Shown here in pieces: positions 1 to 12,132 of a DNA stretch of 64,000 nucleotides. The stretch covers positions 1,984,001-2,048,000 of the forward strand of contig NZ_CP150291.1 in assembly GCF_038051985.1 (NCBI RefSeq). Direction: 5' to 3'. The notes beneath the pieces were generated by a model that saw only the letters and a list, made by a program, of their open reading frames with translations, was not told where the DNA came from and searched no databases. Position numbers and translations under genes: made by a program. This stretch comes from Solibacillus sp. FSL H8-0523. Lineage in GTDB: Bacteria; Bacillota; Bacilli; Bacillales_A; Planococcaceae. The first letter of the stretch is position 1; every line of letters begins with the position of its first letter.

Positions 1-1
1 G

Positions 2-1288
2 ACGAACTGGTCAGGGAGCTATCTTTCTTATCCAAGTGCCTATTACGCACCAAATTCAATAGAAGAAGTTTGCGACATTGTGAAAGACCATGCGCTCCTA
101 AAACGTACGATTCGTGTAACAGGTGCCGCGCATTCGTTTAGCCCGGTTGCGTTACCAGAACAAACGGCGTTGTCCTTGCACAATATGCGCGGGCTGATTG
201 AAGTAGATAAGGAAAATCAAACGGCAACCTTTTGGGCAGGTACGTACTTATATGAAGTCGGACCACTTCTCGCTAAGTACGGATTTGCGCTTAGTAATAT
301 GGGCGATATTCAACAGCAAACGCTGGCTGGCGCGATTTCCACAGGAACACATGGGACAGGTCTTACATTTGGCTCATTTTCATCGATGGTGACGAAATGG
401 GGCTTTGTAAATGGTTTAGGGGAGTATACCGAGCATGTGCGCGGTGCCGATGCCTTATCAGAAAGCTTACATGTGTCTGTCGGGATGCTTGGGATTTTAG
501 TGAAGGTGACGATCAAAGTCGTGCCGCTCTACAGCCTCGCCTATACTTCAGAGCGTAGTAATTTTTATAGTGAGGTGGCATTGTTGCAGCAAACAATTCG
601 TGCGCATCGTAATGTCGAATGGTTTTATTTTCCGGGTAGCGAGCATATTCAAGTAAAGAAGATGGAGGCCGTGGCACCTATTGACCAGCCGAAATTCGAA
701 AAATACGCCGATCAAGTAAAAGTACAGGCGTTAGAAAACGGGCTATTTTATGTGGCATCAGAGCTGTGTAAATACGTCCCGAAGGCAAGCTTAGCGGTTA
801 GTAAGCTCGCATCAAAGGTTGTAGGCGGTGAGGCACGTACGGGAAAAAGCTACGAAATTTACCCATCACCTCGTAGTGTAAAGTTTGTCGAAGCAGAATA
901 TGCCGTGCCACTTACTAAGCTTGAAGCATGCATCGAAGAGGTACACACGATGTTTACTGAGCAAAAGTTTGATGTTCATTTTCCAATTGAAATTCGTACA
1001 ACAGCAGGGGAGCCCGGTTACCTGAGCCCAACGCAAGGACAGGAATGTGCGTTCATTGCATTTCATATGTATAAAGGAATGAACGAAGGGCCGTATTTTG
1101 ATTGGGTGCATGAAACCATGAAGAAATATAACGGTCGTCCGCATTGGGGAAAAATCAATCGCTACAACAAAGACAACATCGATACGTATTATCCAAACGC
1201 CCAAAAATTTAATGAAACTCGTCAACAGCAAGATCCAGCCAATGTATTTTTGACGCATTATTTCCGTAACATCTTTATGTATCACTAG
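2..1288 (+). CDS. FAD-linked lactone oxidase, 5' end outside window
   Basis: The reading frame is open from the first base, so the true start lies outside; GTG at 80 is only an internal start. The visible part begins NWSGSYLSYP, the usual N-terminal motif of FAD-binding_4 oxidases. GAAHSFSP, the region of covalent FAD attachment in this family, and STGTHGTG follow. The C-terminal half matches the D-arabinono-1,4-lactone oxidase/alditol oxidase type, with HWGK and a closing YPNAQKFNETRQQQDP segment. The family oxidises sugar lactones or alditols with oxygen; the substrate cannot be told here. The next gene, ilvD, has its own promoter, so no operon link is implied. The fold is sure, the substrate is not. 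Confidence 0.85.
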   Translation, partial: TNWSGSYLSYPSAYYAPNSIEEVCDIVKDHALLKRTIRVTGAAHSFSPVALPEQTALSLHNMRGLIEVDKENQTATFWAGTYLYEVGPLLAKYGFALSNMGDIQQQTLAGAISTGTHGTGLTFGSFSSMVTKWGFVNGLGEYTEHVRGADALSESLHVSVGMLGILVKVTIKVVPLYSLAYTSERSNFYSEVALLQQTIRAHRNVEWFYFPGSEHIQVKKMEAVAPIDQPKFEKYADQVKVQALENGLFYVASELCKYVPKASLAVSKLASKVVGGEARTGKSYEIYPSPRSVKFVEAEYAVPLTKLEACIEEVHTMFTEQKFDVHFPIEIRTTAGEPGYLSPTQGQECAFIAFHMYKGMNEGPYFDWVHETMKKYNGRPHWGKINRYNKDNIDTYYPNAQKFNETRQQQDPANVFLTHYFRNIFMYH

Positions 1289-1633
1289 AAAATTGAGGGA
1301 TTTGAAATAAATATTTTAAAAATTCAAATTTTCGAAAAATAGTAATAAAACAGCAAAAGTATGCAACAGTGACGATGAAAGCGATTTCAAGGTGAGTGAA
1401 CTTTTTGAATTGTATAAAAAATTCAAAAAATAGTGTTGACGTACTAGGTAAATCCGTACTATGATAACAACAATTTAGTACACCACTTCACGAAACATCA
1501 CAGCGATGTCAGTTTTCATGTGAAGCACGTTCGACACTTACAAAATGAAAAGTTCGAATATTTCGACCTTAGTCGAAAAGATCCATTAAAAGATACAGCG
1601 AGAGTAAATGCATTACGTTGAGGGGCGTTAAAA
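1289..1633 (+). promoter_or_regulatory. ilvD promoter and leader
   Basis: This 345-base gap holds a good SigA-type promoter: TTGACG at 1436-1441 and TATGAT at 1460-1465, 18 bases apart, giving a leader of about 160 bases. The leader contains a perfect 7-bp hairpin, TTTCGAC at 1561-1567 with GTCGAAA at 1572-1578, without a T-run. Upstream, 1327-1340 (AATTTTCGAAAAAT) resembles a CodY box with one base missing; CodY control of ilv genes is common in Bacillales, but this site is weak. No T-box motif was found ahead of ilvD. TGAGGGG before ATG 1634 is the ribosome binding site. Confidence 0.6.
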
Positions 1634-3304
1634 ATGAGAAGTGATATGATTAAAGTTGGGGTTGACCGAGCTCCACACCGTAGTCTTTTATACGCTACTG
1701 GTAAAGTAAAGGCGAAAGATTTAGAGAAGCCATTCATCGGGGTTTGTAATTCTTACATTGATATTATTCCTGGCCACGTTCACTTACGCGAATTCGCGGA
1801 CGTTGTAAAAGAGGCCATTATTGAAGCGGGTGGGATTCCATTCGAATTTAACACAATTGGCGTAGATGATGGCATTGCGATGGGACACATCGGGATGCGC
1901 TACTCATTACCATCACGCGAAATTATCGCAGATGCAGCTGAAACCGTAATTAACGCACACTGGTTAGACGGTGTGTTCTACATTCCAAACTGTGACAAAA
2001 TCACACCAGGGATGTTAATGGCGGCGGTTCGTACAAACGTACCATCTGTATTCGTATCAGGTGGCCCAATGGAGGCTGGTATATCGTCAACAGGTAAAAC
2101 ACTTTCATTAACAAGCGTTTTCGAAGGGGTCGGCGCACATAAAGCCGGTACGATGACAGCAGAGGAACTACTTGATATTGAAAACAACGCATGTCCAACA
2201 TGTGGCTCATGCTCAGGGATGTTCACAGCGAACTCAATGAACTGTTTAATGGAAATGCTTGGTTTAGCATTACCGGGTAACGGTACAATTGTTGCAACGA
2301 GCGACAAGCGTAAAGAATTAATCTACGAAGCTGCGAAACATTTAGTCCGTATGATTAAAGAAGACGTAAAGCCTCGTGATATCGTAACAAAAGAAGCAAT
2401 TGACGATGCATTCGCGCTAGATATGGCAATGGGGGGTTCTACAAACACAGTACTCCACACTTTAGCAATCGCAAACGAAGCAGAAATCGATTACAACATT
2501 GAAGATATTAACAAAGTCGCAGAGCGTGTACCGTATTTAGCGAAAATTATGCCAGCATCGGATATTTCGATGGATGACATCGCCAAAGCAGGCGGCGTGC
2601 AAGCGATTATTAATGAATTAACAAAAATTCCAGGTGCGATTCACCCAGACCGTCCAACGATTGCTGGTGTGAGCATGCGTGAACTTGTAAGTGATTATGA
2701 AATCTCAAACGACAAGGTCATTCGCACAAAGGATAATCCATATAGCCCAGTCGGTGGTTTATCCGTATTATTCGGAAACATCGCACCAGAAGGGTCAGTT
2801 ATTAAAGTAGGGGCCGTTGATCCTTCGATTAAGAAGTTTGTTGGCGAGGCAATCGTCTTCAACTCTCAAGAAGAAGCACAAGAGGCAATTGACGCAGGCG
2901 TTGTTCGTGAAGGGCATGTCGTAGTCATTCGTTATGAAGGGCCAAAAGGTGGTCCAGGGATGCCAGAAATGCTAGCACCAACGTCAGCAATTCAAGGGCG
3001 CGGGTTAGGAACGAAAGTCGCACTAATCACAGACGGACGTTTCTCAGGTGCATCACGTGGTATTTCAATCGGTCATATTTCTCCAGAAGCAGCTGAAGGC
3101 GGTCCAATCGCGTTAGTAAACAACGGAGATACAATCGAAATTGACTTACCAAGCCGTACAATCAATCTATTAGTAGACGACGCAGAGCTTGAAACGCGCC
3201 GTGCAGGGTTACCTGTATTTGAACCAAAAATTAAACGCGGCTGGTTAGCTCGTTACTCAGCATTAGTAACGAATGCTTCTAAAGGCGGCGTCATGAAAAT
3301 CTAG
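1634..3304 (+). CDS. ilvD: dihydroxy-acid dehydratase
   Basis: Dihydroxy-acid dehydratase converts 2,3-dihydroxy-isovalerate and -methylvalerate to the 2-keto acids of valine and isoleucine synthesis, using an iron-sulfur cluster. The 556 residues are the normal family length. Clear family signatures are NCDKITPGM at about 119-127 and [11 protein letters not shown] at about 187-197, which carry cluster cysteines, then GGSTNTVLH and the C-terminal GRFSGASRG. The ATG at 1634 follows a TGAGGGG site. It is separated from ilvB by a T-box leader, so it can be transcribed from its own promoter and may also read through into the rest of the ilv-leu block. Confidence 0.97.
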   Translation: MRSDMIKVGVDRAPHRSLLYATGKVKAKDLEKPFIGVCNSYIDIIPGHVHLREFADVVKEAIIEAGGIPFEFNTIGVDDGIAMGHIGMRYSLPSREIIADAAETVINAHWLDGVFYIPNCDKITPGMLMAAVRTNVPSVFVSGGPMEAGISSTGKTLSLTSVFEGVGAHKAGTMTAEELLDIENNACPTCGSCSGMFTANSMNCLMEMLGLALPGNGTIVATSDKRKELIYEAAKHLVRMIKEDVKPRDIVTKEAIDDAFALDMAMGGSTNTVLHTLAIANEAEIDYNIEDINKVAERVPYLAKIMPASDISMDDIAKAGGVQAIINELTKIPGAIHPDRPTIAGVSMRELVSDYEISNDKVIRTKDNPYSPVGGLSVLFGNIAPEGSVIKVGAVDPSIKKFVGEAIVFNSQEEAQEAIDAGVVREGHVVVIRYEGPKGGPGMPEMLAPTSAIQGRGLGTKVALITDGRFSGASRGISIGHISPEAAEGGPIALVNNGDTIEIDLPSRTINLLVDDAELETRRAGLPVFEPKIKRGWLARYSALVTNASKGGVMKI

Positions 3305-3324
3305 TTTGAAAAATTAAATCGTCA

Positions 3325-3706
3325 AATCGTTGATGAGGTTAAAGGTTACAGAGTCTTGTATTTACCAGAGAGCCGGTAGTGGTGGAAGCCGGCGATACAA
3401 CTGTATCCGACATCCCCTCGGAGTGAGCTATTAAACGCGTAAGCCATTAGATAGCTCCGGGCATAGTCGAAGTGCTCGTTATTAATGAACCAGTGCACAG
3501 TAGCCAGTTGCACAGCTTTCTCATATGAAAGCTACGGCTACTGTGGTCAACACGGTTCGCGAGGTAGCAAAGTTAAACCGGATGCTTTTATTAAAAGCAC
3601 CGATTTAGAGAGCTATAAACAAGGGTGGTACCATGAAAAGTCTTTTTCATCCCTACGTAAGAGTATTTCTTTTGCGTGCGGAGAAAAGGCTTTTTCTTTT
3701 TATGCA
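3325..3706 (+). ncRNA. T-box riboswitch, probably tRNA-Ile responsive
   Basis: The Stem I signature AGAGAGCCGG (3367-3376) and GGTGGAAGCCGG (3381-3392) are present, with arms TTGTAT (3356-3361) and ATACAA (3395-3400). The antiterminator T-box AAGGGTGGTACC lies at 3621-3632. A terminator follows: 3644-3660 pairs with 3672-3687 including GAAAA/TTTTC, then TTTTTCTTTTT. Aligning the GACATCCCCTCGGAGT stretch (3409-3424) to the usual layout of specifier codon followed by about six bases and GAGT gives ATC at 3412-3414, an isoleucine codon. The specifier is an inference; the T-box itself is sure. It would raise ilvBNC-leu transcription when uncharged tRNA accumulates. Confidence 0.93.
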
Positions 3707-3753
3707 AATTTCCAATTTAAAATAGATTTAACAAGAAGGAAGGAGAATTTTAC

Positions 3754-5508
3754 ATGAGTGCAAATGTTTCAGCGAGTCAGGAAATTGAACCACAAGAACA
3801 ACCAGAAGCACAAAAAATTAAAAAACCGCGTGATGGTGCTGATATTTTAGTTCAAGCGTTACACGATCAAGATGTAGATATTATTTTTGGTTACCCAGGT
3901 GGGGCTGTTCTTCAAATTTATGATGCGATTTATCGCAACCCAATTCGCCATATCCTTACTCGTCATGAGCAAGGGGCCATTCACGCAGCAGAAGGTTATG
4001 CACGTGTTATGAACAAACCGGGTGTTGTCATCGCAACATCAGGACCAGGTGCAACAAACTTAGTAACAGGAATTGCCGATGCGATGATCGACTCGATTCC
4101 ACTGGTAATTTTCACAGGTCAGGTTGCGACGTCAGTTATCGGAACAGACGCGTTCCAAGAAGCCGACATTATGGGGATTACAACGCCAATCACAAAGCAC
4201 AACTATCAAGTGCAAGATGTGCGTGACATTCCGCGCATTATTAAAGAAGCGTTCCATATTGCCAACACAGGTCGTAAAGGGCCCGTATTAATCGATTTCC
4301 CAAAAAATATTTCACAAACGGTGTTTCAAGATGATATTAAAACACCAGACGATATTTACTTACCGGGCTATCAACCAACAACAAAGCCGAACTACCTACA
4401 AATTCAAAAGGCGATTCAAGCACTTGGCTTAGCGAAAAAACCATTAGTTCTTGCTGGAGCGGGCGTATTATTCGCCGATGCACGCGAGCAATTAACTGAA
4501 TTTATAGAAAAATATAACTTACCAGTAGTCAATACGCTTTTAGGTCTTGGTAGTATTCACGGTGATCACGAGCAGTTCTTCGGCATGGCCGGGATGCACG
4601 GCTACGCAACAGCAAATGATGCCATTACAAAGGCTGACTTACTAATCAACATCGGCGCACGCTTTGATGACCGCTTAACAGGGAACTTAGCAACATTTGC
4701 TCCGAACGCAACGATCATTCATATCGATATTGATCCAGCAGAAATCGGTAAAAATGTGCCAACAGATATTCCAATCGTAGCGGATGCAAAAGAAGCATTA
4801 TATGCATTCCTGAAAAAAGATTTCCAAGGTCCTGATACAACCGACTGGATGAACTACTTAAAAGACAGCCGTGAAAAGTATCCATTATGGTACGAGGATG
4901 CAGGTGAGGAAATTTTACCGCAGCAGGCAATGGAAATTATCCACCGTTTAACAGACGGTGAAGCGATTGTGACAACAGACGTTGGGCAGCACCAAATGTG
5001 GGCAGCTCAGTACTACCGCTTAAACAATCCACATGGTTGGGTAACTTCTGGTGGCTTAGGCACAATGGGCTTCGGTTTCCCAGCAGCAATCGGCGCACAA
5101 TTTGCAAAACCTGAGAAGAAAGTTATCTCTATTGTAGGGGATGCCGGCTTCCAAATGACAAACCAAGAGCTTGCGTTATTAAAAGAATTCAACTTACCAG
5201 TAAAAGTAGTCATCCTAAACAACAGCTGTTTAGGCATGGTACGTCAGTGGCAAGAAACATTCTATGAAGAGCGCTATTCACAAAGCTTAATGCCAATCCA
5301 GCCTGACTTTGTCAAGTTAGCAGAAGCATATGGTGTCAAAGGGGTTCGCATTGAAAAGCTATCAGAAGCAGAGGAATTATTTGCAGAAGCACTAAATTCA
5401 GATGAGCCAGTCGTAATTGACTGCCGCATCAAACAGCTAGTGAGTGTATTCCCAATGGTAGCTCCAGGTAAAGGATTACATGAAATGATTGGAGTGAAAA
5501 AACCATGA
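3754..5508 (+). CDS. ilvB: acetolactate synthase large (catalytic) subunit
   Basis: Thiamine-diphosphate enzyme that condenses two pyruvates, or pyruvate and 2-ketobutyrate, in the first shared step of branched-chain amino acid synthesis. The 584 residues show FGYPGGAVL, the catalytic glutamate in TRHEQGA at about 69-75, the central FAD-linked domain, and the TPP motif [13 protein letters not shown] ~25-residue charged Glu/Lys-rich N-terminal tail precedes the conserved domain. GAAGGAAGGAGAA gives a strong ribosome site for ATG 3754. It is the first gene behind the T-box, and its stop overlaps the start of ilvN by four bases (ATGA), typical of translational coupling between the two subunits. 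Confidence 0.97.
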   Translation: MSANVSASQEIEPQEQPEAQKIKKPRDGADILVQALHDQDVDIIFGYPGGAVLQIYDAIYRNPIRHILTRHEQGAIHAAEGYARVMNKPGVVIATSGPGATNLVTGIADAMIDSIPLVIFTGQVATSVIGTDAFQEADIMGITTPITKHNYQVQDVRDIPRIIKEAFHIANTGRKGPVLIDFPKNISQTVFQDDIKTPDDIYLPGYQPTTKPNYLQIQKAIQALGLAKKPLVLAGAGVLFADAREQLTEFIEKYNLPVVNTLLGLGSIHGDHEQFFGMAGMHGYATANDAITKADLLINIGARFDDRLTGNLATFAPNATIIHIDIDPAEIGKNVPTDIPIVADAKEALYAFLKKDFQGPDTTDWMNYLKDSREKYPLWYEDAGEEILPQQAMEIIHRLTDGEAIVTTDVGQHQMWAAQYYRLNNPHGWVTSGGLGTMGFGFPAAIGAQFAKPEKKVISIVGDAGFQMTNQELALLKEFNLPVKVVILNNSCLGMVRQWQETFYEERYSQSLMPIQPDFVKLAEAYGVKGVRIEKLSEAEELFAEALNSDEPVVIDCRIKQLVSVFPMVAPGKGLHEMIGVKKP

Positions 5509-6020
5509 AACGTGTTATCACTGTAACCGTTATTAACCAAAGTGGTGTATTAAACCGCGTGACTGGTTTATTAATGAAGCGTCAATTCAACATCGAATCG
5601 ATTACGGTAGGTCAATCTGAGCAAGCAAACTTCTCGAAAATGACCTTCATCGTAAATGTTAAAGATGAAAGCAAAATTGAACAGTTGATCAAACAACTGT
5701 CAAAACAAATTGACGTATTAAAAGTCAATGATATTACTGAAAAAGCAATCGTGCTACGTGAATTAGCGTTAATCAAAGTCGTATCACCACCAAACTTACG
5801 CTTAGAAATGAACGCGATTGTTGAACCATTCCGCCCACAAGTCGTGGACACATCGAAAAATGTTGTGACATACGAAGTGGTCGGACATCCAGAAAAAATT
5901 GATGCCTTCATCGACTTAATTCGCCCATACGGCATTAAAGAATTAACACGTACAGGCGCAACAGCAGCAATTCGCGAAGCCCAAAAAGTAGAAGGCCCGC
6001 AGCTGTCGATTTTAAAATAG
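5505..6020 (+). CDS. ilvN: acetolactate synthase small (regulatory) subunit
   Basis: The regulatory subunit binds IlvB, raises its activity and senses valine. The 171 residues begin with an ACT domain ([18 protein letters not shown], about 2-19) followed by FNIESITVG, and continue with the family's C-terminal domain ([16 protein letters not shown]). It overlaps ilvB by four bases. The gene is also called ilvH in Bacillus; the naming is a matter of custom. Confidence 0.95.
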   Translation: MKRVITVTVINQSGVLNRVTGLLMKRQFNIESITVGQSEQANFSKMTFIVNVKDESKIEQLIKQLSKQIDVLKVNDITEKAIVLRELALIKVVSPPNLRLEMNAIVEPFRPQVVDTSKNVVTYEVVGHPEKIDAFIDLIRPYGIKELTRTGATAAIREAQKVEGPQLSILK

Positions 6021-7115
<1,095 letters not shown>

Positions 7116-7116
7116 T

Positions 7117-8661
7117 ATGCGAAAAATTGACATTTTTGATACAACATTGCGCGACGGAGAGCAATCAGCCGGTATTAACTTAAATACCGCTGAAAAGCTT
7201 GAAATCGCTAAGCAGCTAGAGCGTTTAGGTGTCACAATTATTGAGGCGGGATTCCCTGCCTCATCTCCTGGTGATTTAGAGGCGGTATCATTAATTGCCA
7301 AAACGGTGAAAAACTCGATCGTTACAGGTTTAGCACGTGCGGTTAAAAGTGATATCGATGCGGTTTGGGAAGCGATTAAGCATGCACAGCAACCACATGT
7401 ACATACATTTATCGCAACAAGCCCAATCCATATGGAATACAAACTAAAGAAAAATCCAGATGAAGTTGTTGAGCAAGCAGTCGCAGCCGTGAAATATGCC
7501 AAAGAGAAATTCTCTTTAGTTGAATTTTCTGCTGAGGATGCCTTCCGCTCAGACAAAGAATTTTTAGTTCGCATTTGCCAAGAGGTCATCAAAGCAGGTG
7601 CGACAACAATCAACATTCCCGATACAGTTGGCTACGCGTCACCTGATGAGTACGGGGCACTGTTTAGCTATTTACGTGAAAACGTCATTGGCTCAGAAAA
7701 CATTAAGTTCTCTGCACACTGCCACGACGATTTAGGAATGGCGGTTGCGAACTCTCTTGCAGCGGTTCAAAACGGGGCCGACCAAGTAGAATGTACGATT
7801 AACGGAATCGGTGAACGTGCCGGTAACGCCGCTTTAGAAGAAATTGGTGTTGCACTTCATATCCGTAAAGACTTCTACGGAGTTGAATCGGGTCTAAACT
7901 TAAAGGAAATTAAGCGTACATCACAAATGGTTAGCCGTTTAACGAATGTATTAATCCAGCCAAACAAAGCAGTTGTCGGGAAAAATGCATTCGCCCATGA
8001 ATCAGGTATCCACCAAGATGGCGTCTTAAAAAATCCTGAAACGTACGAAATCATCTCACCTGCATTAGTTGGTGAAGACGAGGTGCCTTTAGTATTAGGT
8101 AAGCACTCTGGTCGTGCTGCATTCCGTGATCGTGCGGAAACAATGGGCTTCCAGTTATCGGATGATAAATTAAACAAAGCATTCGCCGAGTTCAAAAAAC
8201 TAGCGGACCGCAAAAAAGAAGTGACCGAAGAAGACTTAACAACGATTTTAACCGAGCAACAAGTGTCCACAGAAAACGTGCCACTATTCGAATTAAAATC
8301 CGTACAAGTGCAATACGGTACAGAAAATATCCCAACAGCGACAGCTTCGGTTGTCACACCTGAAGGCGATATTAAAACACTTGCCGCAACAGGCTCTGGT
8401 TCAGTAGAAGCCATCTTCAATACATTAGAGCAGCTCGTAAACGGCACAGTGAACATTTTAGATTACCGCGTACAATCAGTAGGTAAAGGGCGCGACGCAC
8501 TAGGGGAAGCCGTTATTAACTTAAAATATAATGGCTATACATCAACTGGTCGCGACGCAGCACAAGACGTACTAGAAGCGTCAGCAAAAGCCTACCTAAA
8601 CGCGATTAATCGCCACATAATCCAGCAGTATGTTCGCAACGAGCAAGCTGTGACAAACTGA
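7117..8661 (+). CDS. leuA: 2-isopropylmalate synthase
   Basis: First committed step of leucine synthesis: condenses 2-ketoisovalerate with acetyl-CoA. The catalytic TIM barrel starts with the DRE-TIM motif [13 protein letters not shown] (about 6-18), with [11 protein letters not shown] (metal-binding His pair) and NGIGERAGN further on. The C-terminal LeuA dimer/allosteric domain, about 390-500, usually mediates leucine feedback inhibition. The length of 514 residues is normal. It is placed between ilvC and leuB; the leuA-leuB gap of 205 bases carries a palindromic repeat. Confidence 0.96.
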   Translation: MRKIDIFDTTLRDGEQSAGINLNTAEKLEIAKQLERLGVTIIEAGFPASSPGDLEAVSLIAKTVKNSIVTGLARAVKSDIDAVWEAIKHAQQPHVHTFIATSPIHMEYKLKKNPDEVVEQAVAAVKYAKEKFSLVEFSAEDAFRSDKEFLVRICQEVIKAGATTINIPDTVGYASPDEYGALFSYLRENVIGSENIKFSAHCHDDLGMAVANSLAAVQNGADQVECTINGIGERAGNAALEEIGVALHIRKDFYGVESGLNLKEIKRTSQMVSRLTNVLIQPNKAVVGKNAFAHESGIHQDGVLKNPETYEIISPALVGEDEVPLVLGKHSGRAAFRDRAETMGFQLSDDKLNKAFAEFKKLADRKKEVTEEDLTTILTEQQVSTENVPLFELKSVQVQYGTENIPTATASVVTPEGDIKTLAATGSGSVEAIFNTLEQLVNGTVNILDYRVQSVGKGRDALGEAVINLKYNGYTSTGRDAAQDVLEASAKAYLNAINRHIIQQYVRNEQAVTN

Positions 8662-8703
8662 TTCTTTATTGCAAAAACTAAGCTTTGTATTGAGTAAATC
8701 TTA

Positions 8704-8805
8704 GTTGATTGGAGTGTAGGGTCGACTCCTGCGGGAACAGCACGACGCCTGAGACTACAGGCTCAGGCCGTGCCCGCGGAAAGCGTACCCGAAACGGAAA
8801 TCAAC
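8704..8805. repeat. palindromic intergenic repeat of Bacillales type
   Basis: A 102-base imperfect inverted repeat lies between leuA and leuB. Its ends are GTTGATT (8704-8710) and AATCAAC (8799-8805). Inside are CCTGAG/CTCAGG and the pair CTGCGGGAACAGCACG / CGTGCCCGCGGAAAGCG. The ACTCCTGCGGGAACAGCACG and GCCCGCGGAAAGCG words recur as an intergenic repeat in many Bacillaceae and Planococcaceae genomes (recalled, not searched). It is likely a folded mRNA element inside the operon. Only one copy is seen in the window. Confidence 0.75.
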
Positions 8806-8866
8806 GGGTTCTAGTACAAAGCTTCTACTACAAGTAATTTCACGTCGAAAGAAAGGTGTTTTTCAA

Positions 8867-9967
8867 ATGGAAAAGAAAATTACAGTACTACCAGGTGATG
8901 GCATTGGTCCAGAAGTTGTTGCAAGTGCAGTAAAAGTACTACAAGTAATCGGGAAGCGTTTCAACCACACGTTTCATTTAGACTATGCGTTAATTGGCGG
9001 TGCAGCAATCGATCAACACAACAACCCACTACCAGATGAAACAATCGAAAAATGTGAAGCGAGCGATGCGATTTTATTAGGCGCAGTTGGCGGACCAAAA
9101 TGGGATAACAACCCACCAGAGTTGCGTCCAGAAAAGGGCTTATTACGCATTCGTAAACACTTCGACTTATTTGCCAATTTACGTCCGGTAAAAGCATTCC
9201 CAAGTTTACTTGCGTCTTCTCCATTAAAACGTGAAGTTGCGGAAAACGTAGACTTAATGATCGTCCGCGAATTAACAGGAGGGCTTTACTTCGGAGAGCC
9301 ACGTAAGAAAACAGATGCAGGTGCTATTGATACATGTGTGTATTCACGAGTGGAAATCGAGCGAATCGTAGACAATGCCTTCGAATTAGCAAGACTTCGC
9401 CGCGGCAAACTTTGCTCAGTAGACAAAGCAAACGTACTCGATACGTCACGTTTATGGCGTGAAATTGTTGAAGAAAAGAAAAAGCAGTACCCAGATGTAG
9501 AAACAGAACATAACCTGGTGGACTCAGTAGCAATGAAGCTGATCACAAACCCAGGTCACTATGATGTAGTCGTAACAGAAAACTTATTCGGCGACATTTT
9601 AAGTGATGAAGCATCTGTTATTACAGGTTCTTTAGGTGTATTACCTTCTGCATCAATTCGCGGCGACAACTTCGGCCTTTATGAGCCAGTACACGGCTCA
9701 GCACCAGAAATCGCAGGTCAAGGTGTTGCAAACCCTGCCGCTACAATTCTTTCTGTAGCGATGCTATTACAATACTCATTTGGCTTAAAAGAAGAAGCAG
9801 CAGAAATCGAACGCGCCGTAACAGCCGTATTCGACGATGGCTATTTCACAAAAGACCTAGCACAAGAACATACACGTGCATTGTCAACACAAGAATGGAC
9901 AGAGAAAGTACTAAACGAAATCGATGCAAGCTTCGTTTCGGATAGTATTATGATTTCATATAATTAA
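8867..9967 (+). CDS. leuB: 3-isopropylmalate dehydrogenase
   Basis: Oxidises and decarboxylates 3-isopropylmalate with NAD in leucine synthesis. The family signature is plain: VLPGDGIGPEVV at the N terminus, MIVRELTGGLYFGEPR (substrate arginine and loop), the metal-binding NLFGDILSDEASVITGSLG, and YEPVHGSAPEIAGQGVANP. The length of 366 residues is normal. The ribosome site is GAAAGAAAGGTG before ATG 8867. It follows the palindromic repeat and is seven bases from the first possible leuC start. Confidence 0.96.
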   Translation: MEKKITVLPGDGIGPEVVASAVKVLQVIGKRFNHTFHLDYALIGGAAIDQHNNPLPDETIEKCEASDAILLGAVGGPKWDNNPPELRPEKGLLRIRKHFDLFANLRPVKAFPSLLASSPLKREVAENVDLMIVRELTGGLYFGEPRKKTDAGAIDTCVYSRVEIERIVDNAFELARLRRGKLCSVDKANVLDTSRLWREIVEEKKKQYPDVETEHNLVDSVAMKLITNPGHYDVVVTENLFGDILSDEASVITGSLGVLPSASIRGDNFGLYEPVHGSAPEIAGQGVANPAATILSVAMLLQYSFGLKEEAAEIERAVTAVFDDGYFTKDLAQEHTRALSTQEWTEKVLNEIDASFVSDSIMISYN

Positions 9968-9982
9968 GGAACGGTGAAGACT

Positions 9983-11392
9983 ATGGGGAAAAATATCATT
10001 GAAAAAGTGTGGGAACAACACGTCGTACATCGTGAAGATGGCAAGCCAGATTTACTATATATCGATTTACACTTAATTCATGAAGTAACAAGCCCGCAAG
10101 CGTTCGAGGGACTACGCTTAGCTGGCCGCAAAGTGCGTCGTACAGACCTGTGCTTTGCAACAATGGATCATAACGTACCAACAAAAAACTTACCAACAAT
10201 TAACGACCCAATCGCGAAAAAGCAAATCATGACACTTGCTGAAAACGCAAAAGAGTTCGGTATTGAGCTAGCAGACATCGGCCATCCAGACCAAGGGATT
10301 GTTCACGTAATTGGGCCTGAGCTAGGATTAACACAGCCAGGGAAAACAATCGTTTGTGGTGACTCACATACAGCGACACATGGTGCATTCGGTGCAATTG
10401 CATTTGGTATCGGTACATCAGAAGTAGAACACGTATTATCAACACAAACGCTATGGCAATTAAAGCCACCAACAATGGAAATCCGTGTCAACGGTGACCT
10501 TGGTGTTGGCGTAACGGCGAAGGATATCATTTTAGCGATTATCGCAAAATGGGGCATTGGCGTAGGTACAGGGCATATCGTCGAGTACACAGGCGAAGCC
10601 ATTCGTAAGCTGTCAATGGAAGAGCGTATGACGATTTGTAATATGTCAATCGAAGCTGGCGCAAAAGCTGGTTTAATCTCACCTGACGAAACAACGGTGG
10701 AATTCCTACGTGGTCGTCGTCACGCACCAAAAGGCGAGACGTTTGAAGAAGCCGCGAAGTATTGGTTAAGTCTTGCATCAGACGCAGACGCAACGTATGA
10801 TGTGGTGCTTGAAATTGACGCAGCAGATATCGAACCAATCGTGACTTGGGGCACAAACCCCGCAATGGGTGTTGGCGTATCACAAACGGTACCAACAGCA
10901 ACTGATTACGATAGTGAAACAGACCGTCAAGCGTTAGAAAAAGCGCTTCAATACATGGATTTACAAGAAGGTCAAAAAATTACCGATATCGAAGTGCAAC
11001 ATGTCTTTATCGGCTCTTGTACAAACTCACGTATTAACGACCTGCGCGCAGCAGCAGAAATCGTCAAGGGTGAAAAGCTAGCAAAAGGTGTAACAGGCAT
11101 TGTTGTACCGGGTTCTTGGTCAACGAAAAAGCAAGCAGAAGAAGAAGGCTTACATGAAATCTTCCTAGCTGCAGGCTTTGAATGGCGCGAATCAGGCTGC
11201 TCGGCTTGTTTAGGGATGAACGAAGACGTGATTCCTTCAGGCGAGCGCTGTGCATCGACATCAAACCGTAACTTCGAAGGACGTCAAGGCGCGGGTGCTC
11301 GTACGCACTTAGTATCACCAGCAATGGCAGCAGCAGCGGCAATTCATGGTCGTTTCGTAGACGTTCGTCAACTACAAAAGCAAGAGGCGTAA
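9983..11392 (+). CDS. leuC: isopropylmalate isomerase large subunit
   Basis: The [4Fe-4S] subunit of isopropylmalate isomerase, which interconverts 2- and 3-isopropylmalate with LeuD. Signatures: [23 protein letters not shown] segment, the cluster motifs FIGSCTNSR and [12 protein letters not shown], and [21 protein letters not shown] 9983 is preferred to GTG 9974, because the GGTGA at 9973-9977 then serves as ribosome site; the GTG lies only three bases after AAGGA. It would be 469 residues, as usual. Confidence 0.95.
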   Translation: MGKNIIEKVWEQHVVHREDGKPDLLYIDLHLIHEVTSPQAFEGLRLAGRKVRRTDLCFATMDHNVPTKNLPTINDPIAKKQIMTLAENAKEFGIELADIGHPDQGIVHVIGPELGLTQPGKTIVCGDSHTATHGAFGAIAFGIGTSEVEHVLSTQTLWQLKPPTMEIRVNGDLGVGVTAKDIILAIIAKWGIGVGTGHIVEYTGEAIRKLSMEERMTICNMSIEAGAKAGLISPDETTVEFLRGRRHAPKGETFEEAAKYWLSLASDADATYDVVLEIDAADIEPIVTWGTNPAMGVGVSQTVPTATDYDSETDRQALEKALQYMDLQEGQKITDIEVQHVFIGSCTNSRINDLRAAAEIVKGEKLAKGVTGIVVPGSWSTKKQAEEEGLHEIFLAAGFEWRESGCSACLGMNEDVIPSGERCASTSNRNFEGRQGAGARTHLVSPAMAAAAAIHGRFVDVRQLQKQEA

Positions 11393-11403
11393 GGAGAGAT
11401 TGT

Positions 11404-11994
11404 ATGGAACCGATTAATATCGTGAACAGCATTTACGCGCCACTAGATCGCAAAAATGTTGATACTGACCAAATTATATCAAAAGAATTTTTAAAACGAA
11501 TTGAACGTACAGGCTTTGGCGAGTTCGTATTCTATCACTGGCGCTTTGATAAGGACGGTAACCCAAATGCGGACTTCATTTTAAATAAGCCAGCTTATAA
11601 AACAGCAGAAATCTTAGTTGCGCAAGATAACTTTGGCTGCGGTTCATCACGTGAGCACGCACCATGGGCAATTTTAGACTACGGCTTCCGTGTCGTGATT
11701 GCACCGTCTTTCGCAGACATTTTCCACAATAACTGCTTCAAAAACGGCATTTTACCGATCAAGCTAACAGAAGCAGAGTGCGACGAGCTCCTTGAAAAAG
11801 GCTTAGCCGAAGCACAAGCAATCGAAGTAAACCTACAACAACAAACCGTGACGACAGGCTATGGTAAAACATATACATTTACCATTGACCCGTACTACAA
11901 AGAGATGCTACTAAACGGCTGGGATGAGATTTCGTTGACATTTAAATACGACGAGCAAATCACAGCATATGAAAGCAAACGTGTCGCGTATTAA
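11404..11994 (+). CDS. leuD: isopropylmalate isomerase small subunit
   Basis: Small subunit that forms the swivelling domain of isopropylmalate isomerase with LeuC. The 196 residues contain the family hallmarks DTDQIISKEFLKR, DNFGCGSSREHAPWAI, and SFADIFHNNCFKNGILPI. AAGGAGAG precedes ATG 11404, ten bases after leuC. It is the last gene of the ilv-leu block, closed by a hairpin terminator. Confidence 0.96.
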   Translation: MEPINIVNSIYAPLDRKNVDTDQIISKEFLKRIERTGFGEFVFYHWRFDKDGNPNADFILNKPAYKTAEILVAQDNFGCGSSREHAPWAILDYGFRVVIAPSFADIFHNNCFKNGILPIKLTEAECDELLEKGLAEAQAIEVNLQQQTVTTGYGKTYTFTIDPYYKEMLLNGWDEISLTFKYDEQITAYESKRVAY

Positions 11995-12012
11995 TTGAAT
12001 ATATAATAGAAG

Positions 12013-12052
12013 AAACTAGATTAGAGGCATCTGCTTTTAATCTAGTTTTTTC
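12013..12052 (+). terminator. terminator of the ilv-leu operon
   Basis: AACTAGATTA and TAATCTAGTT form a ten-bp stem followed by TTTTTT, directly after leuD. Confidence 0.9.
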
Positions 12053-12132
12053 CATAAATTACTATATTGTTGCTTGTACAGTAGAATGTTATAATTTGTT
12101 GTAATAGTGTAATTGGGATTAGGAGGGGTGTT

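Noticed and set aside
3485-3757. 90-codon open frame before ilvB
   Set aside because: It lies inside the T-box leader, crosses its terminator, and has no ribosome site.
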